This document shows positions 5,409 through 11,549 of a DNA stretch of 14,862 nt, piece by piece. The translations under genes were made by a program, and so were the position numbers. The stretch is from an uncultured candidate division WWE3 bacterium (GTDB taxonomy: Bacteria; Patescibacteriota; WWE3; UBA101185; UBA10185), in the NCBI GenBank assembly GCA_938004185.1, contig CALKWN010000086.1, forward strand, positions 1 through 14,862, read 5' to 3'. The notes beneath the pieces were generated by a model. It made no database searches, was not told the origin of the DNA, and saw only the letters and a list, made by a program, of their open reading frames with translations. Position 1 is the stretch's first letter. Each line of letters starts with the position of its first letter.

Positions 5409-5704
5409 TCTTCCAGCTCCTTTATAGCTTTCGGTACTGACTTGATAAGATCATCGTAAAGGCTGTCTCTAACAAAGTCATCATCTTCCAAGAAGTAGTA
5501 ACCTTCTACGGAAAAGAGATAGACAAAAGAAGGTGTTTTCGTACCCTTTCTTTCTGCAACTACTATTAGATCGTCAGACTCTTCATCATAGACAAGGTGA
5601 TACATTGTGTTTATATCCTTCCAAGTGTCTGCCTTGTCAATCATCGAATCAACTATGGCTTTGATCTCTGCTTCTTCCCACAGCTCTCTTACCCTTTTCC
5701 TCAT
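5405..5704 (-). CDS. Orphan protein, paralogue of the gene at 13544-13831
   Basis: A 99-residue acidic protein. Shared with the product of 13544-13831, at matching positions, are AD[TS]WK (25-29), LV[YW]D (37-40), VVAE (48-51) and TPSF[VI]YLF (57-64), each followed by acidic C-termini. This looks like an N-terminal helix packed on a small beta sheet. I chose ATG 5704 for its GGGGG site and because the longer frame from 5752 has none. It overlaps the upstream gene by 56 bases, longer than usual here. Function unknown; the acidity (many Asp and Glu) is compatible with a DNA-mimic or a protein-binding role, but that is only a guess. Confidence 0.75.
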   Translation of the reverse strand: MRKRVRELWEEAEIKAIVDSMIDKADTWKDINTMYHLVYDEESDDLIVVAERKGTKTPSFVYLFSVEGYYFLEDDDFVRDSLYDDLIKSVPKAIKELEE

Positions 5705-5933
5705 AGACAACCCCCTTGAGAAACTTCTCAACGTCTGCCCTAGACACTTCATAATTCTTCATGATGTGATCTACCAGCTTAACTATGCTGGTGAACCTCT
5801 TCATATAACCTTTTTCTATAAGGACAAACGTGTTTCCGTTAACGTATATATCGTTCATAGAATCATTTAGTGAAAGCAAGCTGCATACATAGGAGTATCC
5901 GGCAGCCTTCAACTGCTCAACTGATCTATACAT
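5649..5933 (-). CDS. Hypothetical protein
   Basis: A 94-residue protein starting MYRSVEQLKAAGYSYVCSLL. It has a beta-like central part (DIYVNGNTFVLIEKGYMKRF) and a helical segment (SIVKLVDHIMKNYEVSRADVEKFLK), then a basic, Ser/Arg-rich tail (KGKRAVGRSRDQSHS) encoded where it overlaps the next gene by 56 bases. ATG 5933 overlaps the upstream stop by 8 bases and has only a weak ribosome site, suggesting translational coupling. No family recognised. Confidence 0.65.
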   Translation of the reverse strand: MYRSVEQLKAAGYSYVCSLLSLNDSMNDIYVNGNTFVLIEKGYMKRFTSIVKLVDHIMKNYEVSRADVEKFLKGVVYEEKGKRAVGRSRDQSHS

Positions 5934-6576
5934 TTTTCCACAACCTTTCGTTCCACAGTCTTTCATTCCAATTCCAAACCCACACAAGAAGCTGGTAATC
6001 ATAACTGTTGCCTGCCCTCATAACGTCTCCCTTAAACCTCCAGAATGTAACCCACTCCTTTCTTCCGGTAGGTCTAAGATCGAAGGCAGACTTGGGAAAG
6101 TAGAACGTAGCAGGGCCACCGGAGCTGTGGCACGTGATGTCCGTTCTGTAAGCGCTCGGCCTGAAGGTTATAGCGAACTTGTCAGAGTCTAGCGAGCCGT
6201 CCAGAACTCCCCAATCTCCATACTTATAGTACATTCCACTTTCGTCTATAAATACCTTATCCCCGAAGTGCGGCTTTGTTTCTTGCTGCTGCTTCATAGA
6301 TGTTCTTGTGTCGTTGAATTGCTCCCACATATCACTAACGATTCTTTTGACGGAGGACATAATTTTCTGGTGAACAAAGTCTTCAGCATATCCAACGCTT
6401 TCAGTCTCGCCCTTTTCTAATCTGCATAGGACAAGACCTTCAGCCTCTCTTTCTGATACGACCTTAATTCTGTTTCCGTCATATACAAGGCAAGCGTTCT
6501 CCTTCATAGATCGAAGCCACAAAGGTGTCGCGTGCTTGAAGTAGTCATACGAACCAAGCCGCTCTGAGATCACCAT
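5926..6576 (-). CDS. Hypothetical 216-residue protein
   Basis: One of the larger orphans. The N-terminal half holds ATPLWLRSMKENACLVYDGNR and then VVSEREAEGLVLCRLEKGET, a beta-rich pattern. A helix (VHQKIMSSVKRIVSDMWEQF) and a glutamine-rich linker (MKQQQETKPH) follow, then a second beta-rich half (FGDKVFIDESGMYYKYGDWG onward). The C-terminus carries a near-exact NERLW-NERLW duplication from a 15-bp tandem repeat at about 5935-5964. I chose ATG 6576, with a weak ribosome site and a 7-base overlap with the upstream gene; a GTG three codons upstream is also possible. No family recognised. Confidence 0.75.
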   Translation of the reverse strand: MVISERLGSYDYFKHATPLWLRSMKENACLVYDGNRIKVVSEREAEGLVLCRLEKGETESVGYAEDFVHQKIMSSVKRIVSDMWEQFNDTRTSMKQQQETKPHFGDKVFIDESGMYYKYGDWGVLDGSLDSDKFAITFRPSAYRTDITCHSSGGPATFYFPKSAFDLRPTGRKEWVTFWRFKGDVMRAGNSYDYQLLVWVWNWNERLWNERLWKNV

Positions 6577-6827
6577 TTGAACCACTTCTCATACATCACC
6601 TCTATGTATGGTTCTTTTGGCTCAACTTTATTCATTCTGTTTCTGAAAGCGAGAGCCAAGTCTTCTGGAATACAGTAAGCTCCGCGGCAGCCAACGCCTC
6701 GTAGGAAAGTTACGTTGTATTCCTTCATAAACTGTTTTGTCATCACGATTCCTGTCATCAACCAGTTGCTTGACCCATCGAACGGTGTTCCTTCAACCTT
6801 CTGCTTCCAAAGAACCACTTTTCTCAT
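6570..6827 (-). CDS. Orphan protein, tandem paralogue of the gene at 6793-7074
   Basis: An 85-residue protein. Residues 22-66 (W..TGI..TKQFMKEYNVT, then YCIPEDLALAFRNRM) align with residues 25-63 of the preceding gene product (W..KGI.LSKGFMKDFGIT, then YKLPDYIASVFQRAM). It also has a CRGAYC loop not present in its partner. ATG 6827 has GGAGG about 7 bases upstream. It overlaps the partner by 35 bases. A local tandem duplication followed by divergence is the simplest reading. No function is recognised. Confidence 0.78.
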   Translation of the reverse strand: MRKVVLWKQKVEGTPFDGSSNWLMTGIVMTKQFMKEYNVTFLRGVGCRGAYCIPEDLALAFRNRMNKVEPKEPYIEVMYEKWFKW

Positions 6828-7074
6828 AAGACTGCCTCCTGTAATATATATCGTCATGATAAAAGACTTTCGTACTATCCTTTATCATGGCACGTTGAAA
6901 GACGCTTGCGATATAATCCGGCAGTTTGTAATCTCTGCCGGACTTAGTTATACCGAAGTCTTTCATAAAACCTTTAGACAGGGAGATGCCCTTTAAGTAC
7001 CACGCTTCATCGTACCAAAGGACAATCATTCCTTTAAGTCTTCTGGAAACGCGTTTCATTGTTCTCTCATTCAT
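6793..7074 (-). CDS. Orphan protein, tandem paralogue of the gene at 6570-6827
   Basis: A 93-residue basic protein starting MNERTMKRVSRRLKGMIVLW. The shared core is residues 25-63 (see the gene at 6570-6827). The C-terminal third (TKVFYHDDIYYRRQSYEK) is aromatic and specific to this copy. ATG 7074 has GGAGG at 5-base spacing and overlaps the upstream TGA in ATGA. Function unknown. Confidence 0.78.
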   Translation of the reverse strand: MNERTMKRVSRRLKGMIVLWYDEAWYLKGISLSKGFMKDFGITKSGRDYKLPDYIASVFQRAMIKDSTKVFYHDDIYYRRQSYEKSGSLEAEG

Positions 7075-7322
7075 ACACACCTCCCGATTCTTCTTTGAAG
7101 ATCAATAAGCTCATCGTTCCATTTCGATGAGTATGGCCTCTCATCAAAAAACGATGTAATGATCGTCTTAGCAAGCGCGAATGATTCTCCTCCGTCTAGG
7201 TATTTCTCATAATCCTCCTCACTAATGCAACCTGAATTGACAACTGCTTCCACCTTCTCCAGCAAAGCCGCTTCAATATCAGGGAGAAGCTCTCTGATCT
7301 GTTTAACTAAAAGATCCTTCAT
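7071..7322 (-). CDS. Small helical hypothetical protein
   Basis: An 83-residue protein: MKDLLVKQIRELLPDIEAAL, LEKVEAVVNSGCISEEDYEKYL, then ALAKTIITSFFDERPYSSKW and a basic end. It is all-helical by pattern. The segment SGxISEEDYEKY followed by SFALAK is the sort seen in small phage/plasmid hypothetical proteins, but I cannot name a family. ATG 7322 has GGAGGTG upstream. The gene follows a 56-base gap that holds a hairpin. Confidence 0.75.
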   Translation of the reverse strand: MKDLLVKQIRELLPDIEAALLEKVEAVVNSGCISEEDYEKYLDGGESFALAKTIITSFFDERPYSSKWNDELIDLQRRIGRCV

Positions 7323-7348
7323 ACAACACCTCCTTTTGAAAGCTCTCG

Positions 7349-7369
7349 GGAGCTGGCATAACCAGCTCC
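7349..7369. other. Intergenic hairpin without T run
   Basis: GGAGCTGG (7349-7356), loop CATAA, CCAGCTCC (7362-7369): a perfect 8-bp stem in the gap before the gene starting at 7322. Neither strand has a T run, so it is not a standard intrinsic terminator. It may affect mRNA processing or stability. Confidence 0.55.
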
Positions 7370-7378
7370 GAAGAATGT

Positions 7379-7633
7379 TCAAACAGAAGCGAGCTTTTTC
7401 ACTTGATTCATGTGGTATTCTATGAGAAGCTGTCTGGCCTCTTCCTCGGTCAACAGATGCTGCTCCTCAACGTAAGCGCTTCGGCCAGTATAGCGGACTT
7501 CGTAGATGATGTTATTTCCGGAGTCAACTATTAGCCGCGCAACTTTTCCTGACGAACAAGTACCTTTCTCTGTAATCTCATTTCTCGATGAAATCACAGT
7601 GTCGCCGATTCCAAACTTAAATTCTACCGTCAT
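7379..7633 (-). CDS. SH3-like orphan, paralogue of the gene at 12409-12675
   Basis: An 84-residue protein. It opens FKFGIGDTVISSRNE, a turn typical of small beta-barrel (KOW/SH3-like) domains, then SGKVARLIVD and IIYEVRYTGRSAYVEEQHL, and ends in a helix (TEEEARQLLIEYHMNQVKKL). The gene at 12409-12675 shares FG[IL]GD[TS]V at residues 7-13, a Gly-turn, the [LV][TS]EEE helix start and YH..Q. ATG 7633 has GGAGGG just upstream; the longer frame to 7729 lies over the zinc-ribbon gene and is not favoured. Barrel-plus-helix proteins often bind nucleic acid or protein tails. The specific role is unknown. Confidence 0.78.
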   Translation of the reverse strand: MTVEFKFGIGDTVISSRNEITEKGTCSSGKVARLIVDSGNNIIYEVRYTGRSAYVEEQHLLTEEEARQLLIEYHMNQVKKLASV

Positions 7634-7641
7634 ACACCCTC

Positions 7642-7839
7642 CTAATTGTAGAGTCCGCAGTGCGCACAAAGGAACTCGCCCGGACTCATTTTGAGATATG
7701 GTTCTCCAGATTCTATAATCGTCTCGCATTTAGAACACATGGTTATATCCGAACTCTGAGCGCACTCAAAGCATACGAAGTTATCATTTGTCGTCGGGAA
7801 TCCGTTGTCTGTCTCTTTCCCACACATCATGCACTTCAT
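7642..7839 (-). CDS. Small zinc-ribbon protein with four CxxC pairs
   Basis: A 65-residue protein with C3-x2-C6, C23-x2-C26, C35-x2-C38 and C58-x2-C61, spaced as two successive zinc-binding modules in a LIM or double zinc-ribbon layout. There is almost nothing outside the metal sites. ATG 7839 has GGAGGTG at good distance. It overlaps the upstream gene by 56 bases. Such mini zinc proteins in phages usually act as protein- or nucleic-acid-binding adaptors; the target is unknown. Confidence 0.85.
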   Translation of the reverse strand: MKCMMCGKETDNGFPTTNDNFVCFECAQSSDITMCSKCETIIESGEPYLKMSPGEFLCAHCGLYN

Positions 7840-8050
7840 TGAACACCTCCCTGTAAGATACGGCTCTAACTCCGGCCAATATGGACTCGTATATAAAACC
7901 TATGAAGCAAATTGCCTCCTTCTCGTCTTTCACTTCTTCTATGCAAGAGCCGTCGGCAAGGATTCCATATCCAACCGTGAACCTTGTGTACCTTATATAC
8001 TTCATTTGAGATAGGTTGTAAATTCTGTTGTCCTTGTTTAGATAGATCAT
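7784..8050 (-). CDS. Hypothetical protein
   Basis: An 88-residue protein: MIYLNKDNRIYNLSQMKYIR, YTRFTVGYGILADGSCIEEV, then a helix DEKEAICFIGFIYESIL and a C-terminus with VSYREVFNEVHDVWERDRQR. The first half resembles small beta-sandwich phage proteins in which a site of use (NLSQMKYI) precedes an ADG turn. No family is named. ATG 8050 overlaps the upstream gene in ATGA and has a weak, distant ribosome site, so it is probably coupled. Confidence 0.72.
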   Translation of the reverse strand: MIYLNKDNRIYNLSQMKYIRYTRFTVGYGILADGSCIEEVKDEKEAICFIGFIYESILAGVRAVSYREVFNEVHDVWERDRQRIPDDK

Positions 8051-8235
8051 ATTAACCAAGCCTCACCGTGAAGGTTTGCCATATGCTTGCCTATCTCTAA
8101 GGCATCGCAATACTGGCATACCAGACCTATTTCTATTACTAGCCCATCGTCCTTGTACCGTATCTTGAAGTGGAGTGTTGCGACTGGCTCTTGAACGAGG
8201 TTGTGAAGTGTTCCGTTCCTAGTCCTTATCTCCAT
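8047..8235 (-). CDS. Hypothetical protein
   Basis: A 62-residue protein: MEIRTRNGTLHNLVQEPVAT, LHFKIRYKDDGLVIEIGLVC, QYCDALEIGKHMANLHGEAW. It is beta-rich, with C-terminal CxxC (cysteines 40 and 43). ATG 8235 has GGAGGG 3 bases upstream. It overlaps both neighbours (17 and 4 bases). No family recognised. Confidence 0.7.
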   Translation of the reverse strand: MEIRTRNGTLHNLVQEPVATLHFKIRYKDDGLVIEIGLVCQYCDALEIGKHMANLHGEAWLI

Positions 8236-8512
8236 ATTCCCTCCTGAATAATCCATACTCATTTTCGAGTGTGCCGTTTCCTATGTCGTACATCTCTAGG
8301 ATAAGTTTTAGGCTCTCGGAGTCTTCTTCTGAAAGCTCCGCGGCCTTCTCCCCTATGCTTCCTATCGGCATATCGGCTATAAGGTCATGAGTTACAAGCA
8401 CCTCTCTCAAATCGTCCTTAGCAAACAGATTGTATATATCGTCGGCAATCTGCTTTGCAGGAGTGTTTTTCAACAGCATACTTAGATATGAGAACTTTTG
8501 AGGATCAATCAA
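8219..8512 (-). CDS. Hypothetical protein, likely TTG start
   Basis: A 97-residue acidic, helical protein starting at TTG 8512 (MIDPQKFSYLSMLLKNTPAK), with SEEDSESLKLILEMYDIGNG near the C-terminus. I prefer TTG 8512 because it overlaps the upstream TGA as TTGA, like the ATGA junctions elsewhere, and lies 8 bases from GGAGGTG. The GTG at 8521 is too close to that site. No family recognised. Confidence 0.7.
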   Translation of the reverse strand: MIDPQKFSYLSMLLKNTPAKQIADDIYNLFAKDDLREVLVTHDLIADMPIGSIGEKAAELSEEDSESLKLILEMYDIGNGTLENEYGLFRREYGDKD

Positions 8513-8727
8513 CGCAACCACACCTCCTTTACTTTTAGGGATTTCATAACGGCCTCGCAGAGATCCACCGCAAGATCATATGATCTTACGGTGGCCACAG
8601 CTCTTATCGATCCGGCAAAGGCAGCACTGATCTCGAACAGCAGCTTTGCTCTTTTCGTGTCTATGTATATCACTCCGCTTTCTGTCTGCCTCGTCTCAAA
8701 GAGGCGAACATATCTCTTCTTCACCAT
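8509..8727 (-). CDS. Hypothetical protein
   Basis: A 72-residue basic protein: MVKKRYVRLFETRQTESGVI, YIDTKRAKLLFEISAAFAGS, IRAVATVRSYDLAVDLCEAV and a basic end. The pattern is a beta hairpin followed by a helix, a strand and a second helix. ATG 8727 has GGAGG 2-3 bases upstream and overlaps the upstream gene by 7 bases. No family recognised. Confidence 0.72.
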   Translation of the reverse strand: MVKKRYVRLFETRQTESGVIYIDTKRAKLLFEISAAFAGSIRAVATVRSYDLAVDLCEAVMKSLKVKEVWLR

Positions 8728-8990
8728 GTCCTCCTGTAAAAGTCTGAAAAGTAGTACCTTCTGCCATTGTGCTTTACGTAACTACCCTTACGAGAATGAA
8801 ATATCTTCTTTCTAAGGAGTCGGCTGAATCCCTGCACCTCCTCAAATCCGATCTCCTCTTGAGCATAGATGTACTCCCCGTCAGCAGTCGTGTTTCCTAA
8901 CCAAAGGATAGTGCCGCCGCAGTTAGTTATGCAAACATCAGCAGCGGAATGCGATGAGATCTTCCTCTTGTGCCTATACTTCTCAAACAT
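8721..8990 (-). CDS. Hypothetical protein downstream of the DUF3560 gene
   Basis: An 89-residue basic protein starting MFEKYRHKRKISSHSAADVC, with CITNCGGTILWLGNTTADGE in the first half and a strongly basic, aromatic second half (RKGSYVKHNGRRYYFSDFYR). ATG 8990 has AAGGTGG upstream and overlaps the DUF3560 gene by 8 bases. The basic tail suggests nucleic-acid contact. No family recognised. Confidence 0.73.
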   Translation of the reverse strand: MFEKYRHKRKISSHSAADVCITNCGGTILWLGNTTADGEYIYAQEEIGFEEVQGFSRLLRKKIFHSRKGSYVKHNGRRYYFSDFYRRTW

Positions 8991-9651
8991 CTTTAACCAC
9001 CTTCAGGTATCGAGGATCAATCGAGAAGATCCTCGAGGGTCTTGTAGTGCTTTGAACCCTAACTGTTTTCCTGTTCAACTTAACGACAGTATGTATGTCG
9101 TTTCCGAACAAGAAGGATTCTACTCTGTCCCCAACTTTGAGGACGCTGAGAATCTCTTCTCTTTCTTTCTCTTTCCGTCTCTCGGCATCTCCCTTTATCT
9201 GAACGCACCGTAGGGATTCCGCTCTCCTTTCAAGCTCCTCTGCCTCGCTCTGAAGCTCAAATCCCTTGTGGTACTTGTCGTACATATTCTCTCTCTGTCT
9301 GGTAAAGGATCTACCAGCACTAGAGTTTATGTTCGGCTGAGTAAAGAAGGCTATATCGCCGTGCTTGTCATTCAATGGTTTCTGAAGCTCTTCGGCCTTC
9401 TCCCTTCTCTTCTCCGCTCTTGCCAAGAGTTTATCGGCCTTCGCGTCTGCAACTTCTTGCGCTCTTGCCCTCAACTCTTCTATCGTGTTTATAACCAGCA
9501 TTTCAAATTCAGGGTGTTCTTTCATAAACTCCTGAATTGCCTCGGAGTTTGGAACGTCCCACCCTTTGTACTTCTTTCTCCAATCTCCACCGAGCGAGCG
9601 AATCTCCTGCCTGTAATCGTAGGTATCTCCTACGATGAAATACTTGGCCAT
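8983..9651 (-). CDS. DUF3560-type protein with DUF5710-like N-terminus
   Basis: A 222-residue protein in three parts. Residues 3-36 (YFIVGDTYDYRQEIRSLGGD, WRKKYKGWDVPN) resemble the small DUF5710-type fold in which a sequence of type lGgrW...kkW.vp recurs. Residues 58-160 are a coiled-coil with the DUF3560 signature: alternating RAEKRREKAEEL, a Gln/Pro break (FFTQPNINSSAGRSFTRQRE), then KYHKGFELQSEAEELERRAE. Residues 168-222 (LKVGDRVESF onward) look like a small SH3/KOW-like barrel. DUF3560 proteins occur on plasmids and phages, often near ArdC-type antirestriction genes, as here. The function is unknown. ATG 9651 has GGAGGTG; the frame extends upstream to 9675 without a ribosome site. Confidence 0.82.
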   Translation of the reverse strand: MAKYFIVGDTYDYRQEIRSLGGDWRKKYKGWDVPNSEAIQEFMKEHPEFEMLVINTIEELRARAQEVADAKADKLLARAEKRREKAEELQKPLNDKHGDIAFFTQPNINSSAGRSFTRQRENMYDKYHKGFELQSEAEELERRAESLRCVQIKGDAERRKEKEREEILSVLKVGDRVESFLFGNDIHTVVKLNRKTVRVQSTTRPSRIFSIDPRYLKVVKDV

Positions 9652-9667
9652 AAAACCCACCTCCTTT

Positions 9668-9979
9668 TTAACCACCGTGATTATTGATCCACAAATCTAC
9701 AATGTGCTTTTTTGGTTTAGCCCCTATCCATAGCAAGTGCCTTCTAGTATCCATTCCTTTCTTGTCTCTACCCACATTGACAGAGCGGACGAGTTCTGAA
9801 TTGACGTTCTCGCCATCGATTCTGTAAAGGCTGATAATTTTCTTGCCGTCTCTCTTTCTAGATCTAACGTCTTTAACTATCCAATTAAAATCACTAATAG
9901 CTTCTTTAAGGTTTGAAGTAACAAGAGGCACATCGAATCCTACTACTGTGTTTCCTCTCATTGTTACCAAATAATTCAT
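9668..9979 (-). CDS. Hypothetical basic protein
   Basis: A 103-residue basic protein: MNYLVTMRGNTVVGFDVPLV, then NLKEAISDFNWIVKDVRSRK, KIISLYRIDGENVNSELVRS and a basic end (DTRRHLLWIGAKPKKHIVDL). The pattern is alpha/beta. ATG 9979 has GGAGGAG at 4-5 bases. It directly follows a terminator-like hairpin with no space for a promoter. No family recognised. Confidence 0.75.
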   Translation of the reverse strand: MNYLVTMRGNTVVGFDVPLVTSNLKEAISDFNWIVKDVRSRKRDGKKIISLYRIDGENVNSELVRSVNVGRDKKGMDTRRHLLWIGAKPKKHIVDLWINNHGG

Positions 9980-9996
9980 AATCTCCTCCTTCATAA

Positions 9997-10016
9997 AAGG
10001 CCGCTTTCGCGGCCTT
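9997..10016 (-). terminator. GC-rich terminator-like hairpin
   Basis: On the minus strand AAGGCCGC, loop GAAA, GCGGCCTT followed by TT: an 8-bp perfect stem starting at the stop codon of the upstream gene (10017-10015). Only about 18 bases separate it from ATG 9979, which leaves no room for a promoter. Confidence 0.75.
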
Positions 10017-10290
10017 AGAATGATAGTGATTCGAGTCTCCTGTATTGATCCTCGAGGCTTTCAGGATTCCTCTCCCCGAGCATCAATGCCTCGACCGACC
10101 TGCCTTCTCTAACGTGAAAGTCATCGATCCACCAGAACTCTTCGGTGTAGTTTCTCATTACTACACCTTCTTTCATGGCTTCCACAAGAGCGTCCCACAC
10201 ACTGTCAGAATTGATAGACAGCCGATCTCTAATGTGGGCTTCTGTGGCATCGTCGGTAACTCCGTCAACAAGCCATCTTCGCTTAAACAT
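10015..10290 (-). CDS. Hypothetical protein
   Basis: A 91-residue protein: MFKRRWLVDGVTDDATEAHI, RDRLSINSDSVWDALVEAMK, EGVVMRNYTEEFWWIDDFHV and a C-terminal acidic helix. Residues 14-60 could form a small winged-helix-like unit. ATG 10290 has GGAGGAT upstream and starts 1 base after the ArdA-like stop, so the two are co-translated. It may modulate or accompany the ArdA-like protein. No family recognised. Confidence 0.75.
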   Translation of the reverse strand: MFKRRWLVDGVTDDATEAHIRDRLSINSDSVWDALVEAMKEGVVMRNYTEEFWWIDDFHVREGRSVEALMLGERNPESLEDQYRRLESLSF

Positions 10291-10291
10291 T

Positions 10292-10813
10292 CTAATCCTC
10301 CTCGAACTTGGTGTTTAGCACGTACATTCCAAAGTGTGTATAGACCAGATCAAGTTTGGATTCTTCTAACTCTCCGTACTTTTTGAAGTCAAAGAACCTG
10401 CAAGCGTCTGCATCTGATAGTGCTTTATAAAGCGGAGTCTCTTTTAATCTTCTAATTCCCAAGTCTGAAGTAGATACTCCGTAATACTTATAAATCCCTG
10501 CATTGACATAGTCTATCGAGTCATATACGGAGTAGAACTCACTGAAGGCGCAGAACGCTCCTATCTCTTCATCTGAGCGCCAAACGTCCCTCATAGCCTT
10601 TCCTAAAGCATACAGCTCTTCTGGGTCAAGATTCTCAAGATACTTGAACGGTATCTCTGAGTCCGACTGTCTGTTAGTCAGGCTCTTAGAACCGCAGTAA
10701 TTCATTGAATCGATTATGACTTCATGAACTTTCTGCATAGCATCGTCCTCCATGAAGTCTATCCATCTCCCTACGGAGATAGATTCATCACTCGTGATAA
10801 GAACTCTTAACAT
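10292..10813 (-). CDS. ArdA-like antirestriction protein
   Basis: Probably a DNA mimic that blocks type I restriction enzymes on entry. It has 173 residues and is acidic. Its order of elements fits the ArdA family: an N-terminal strand-loop with G-x-W-I-D (LRVLITSDESISVGRWIDFM, 2-21), then a central YLENLDPEELYALGKAM-type segment (58-74, corresponding to the family's yeNldeLNelA), FSEFYSVYDSIDYVNAGIYK (90-109), SDLGIRR (116-122) and a C-terminal FFDFKKYGE (140-148), corresponding to the family's DYE.YGRD. The match is by motif order, not by high identity. ATG 10813 has GGAGGTG. It follows a hairpin and a leader word shared with the gene at 12409-12675. The alternative is an unrelated acidic orphan. 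Confidence 0.65.
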   Translation of the reverse strand: MLRVLITSDESISVGRWIDFMEDDAMQKVHEVIIDSMNYCGSKSLTNRQSDSEIPFKYLENLDPEELYALGKAMRDVWRSDEEIGAFCAFSEFYSVYDSIDYVNAGIYKYYGVSTSDLGIRRLKETPLYKALSDADACRFFDFKKYGELEESKLDLVYTHFGMYVLNTKFEED

Positions 10814-10814
10814 A

Positions 10815-10834
10815 AACACCTCCTGTTATAATAG
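10815..10834. promoter_or_regulatory. Leader element also found before the gene at 12409-12675
   Basis: ACACCTCC-TGTTATAATAGA here and ACACCTCC-G-TGTTATAATAGA at 12678-12698 differ by one inserted base. On the plus strand it contains an extended -10 (TGTTATAAT); on the minus strand it places CTATTATAACA directly upstream of GGAGGTGT. The polarity of any promoter is unclear. Confidence 0.5.
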
Positions 10835-10859
10835 AGAGGCTGTTGGCGCAGCCTCTCTA
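10832..10859 (-). terminator. Hairpin upstream of the ArdA-like gene
   Basis: TAGAGAGGCTG (10832-10842), loop TTGGCG, CAGCCTCTCTA (10849-10859): a perfect 11-bp stem that includes the TAG stop of the upstream gene. The following T run is weak on either strand, so it could be a terminator, an attenuator or a processing site. Confidence 0.6.
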
Positions 10860-11066
10860 GCCCCGACCTGCATAGAAGCAGTCTTTAGGTATGCCGTAGT
10901 AAGCATTCCAACCGTGCTTGTCTATATACTCGGCATCGTTAAGCTCTTCTTGCAGGTCTTCTAATTCCTCTTCCAGCTTCTTTATTTCCTCGTCGGTAAG
11001 CTCTTCGTTCTCGAGCCTACTCTCAACGTCGGCTATCTTCTCGAGGACATCATCAACTTCGCTCAT
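10857..11066 (-). CDS. Short acidic coiled-coil protein
   Basis: A 69-residue protein. Residues 1-47 are an almost continuous acidic coiled-coil (VDDVLEKIADVESRLENEEL, TDEEIKKLEEELEDLQEELN), followed by a 20-residue aromatic tail (WNAYYGIPKDCFYAGRG). The overall charge is strongly negative. ATG 11066 overlaps the upstream gene in ATGA. It is the last gene before the ArdA-like one. It could be a dimerising adaptor or a DNA-mimic helper; nothing decides which. Confidence 0.75.
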   Translation of the reverse strand: MSEVDDVLEKIADVESRLENEELTDEEIKKLEEELEDLQEELNDAEYIDKHGWNAYYGIPKDCFYAGRG

Positions 11067-11278
11067 GCCATCAACCCTATGAATCCCTTGATAGCAGCGA
11101 GAGCATCATCAACGTTGGAAGATACGTAGTTGACGACCTCCCTTCCGTCCTTAGACACGACCACAAACACCTGATAAAACCCTGTCTGTGGCTGTCTAAC
11201 TTGAGCGTTGACTTTGAACCCACTCATCGATCTGATTTCTTCAATTAACTTCTGCAACTTCAACAATTTCAGACTCAT
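11063..11278 (-). CDS. Hypothetical protein
   Basis: A 71-residue basic-to-neutral protein: a leucine-rich helix MSLKLLKLQKLIEEIRSMSG, beta segments FKVNAQVRQPQTGFYQVFVV, then VSSNVDDALAAIKGFIGLMA. It resembles small phage proteins with a helix, a beta hairpin and a helix. ATG 11278 has GGAGGTA and overlaps the upstream gene by 38 bases. No family recognised. Confidence 0.72.
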   Translation of the reverse strand: MSLKLLKLQKLIEEIRSMSGFKVNAQVRQPQTGFYQVFVVVSKDGREVVNYVSSNVDDALAAIKGFIGLMA

Positions 11279-11549
11279 GCTTTACCTCCTTATTCACGAA
11301 GTCGGTGATATAGTCAATCGCTAATCTAGTGTTCTTGTAGAAGTCAGGATCGTTTCCGAACCAGATGTCGAACATTCTCGCCCAGAACAGACCCAAGAAA
11401 ATTGTTCTAGGAATGGATATTGTGGAGCTGTAAAATATCCTCTTACACTCCAGCTCATGCTTCTCCATTTCCTTTCTGGCCTCTTCCTCTGTCCCCATTA
11501 CTTTAGCAAGCCTCTTAACCAACTCCTCTTTCATTTCCTCTAAGCTCAT
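11241..11549 (-). CDS. Hypothetical helical protein
   Basis: A 102-residue protein. The N-terminal coiled-coil is MSLEEMKEELVKRLAKVMGT and EEEARKEMEKHE. A hydrophobic, aromatic middle follows (RTIFLGLFWARMFDIWFGND), which could be an amphipathic or peripheral membrane segment, and the C-terminal helix is acidic. ATG 11549 has GGGAGGG and overlaps the upstream gene by 4 bases. No family recognised. Confidence 0.73.
   Translation of the reverse strand: MSLEEMKEELVKRLAKVMGTEEEARKEMEKHELECKRIFYSSTISIPRTIFLGLFWARMFDIWFGNDPDFYKNTRLAIDYITDFVNKEVKHESEIVEVAEVN

Noticed and set aside
5649..5704. Programmed frameshift joining the genes at 5649-5933 and 5405-5704
   Set aside because: The downstream gene has its own GGGGG-preceded ATG and a full-length paralogue at 13544-13831 that starts at the same point. 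No slippery sequence is evident.
9268..9687. A 139-codon plus-strand ORF
   Set aside because: It is antisense to the DUF3560 gene, lacks a ribosome site and has no recognisable protein features.
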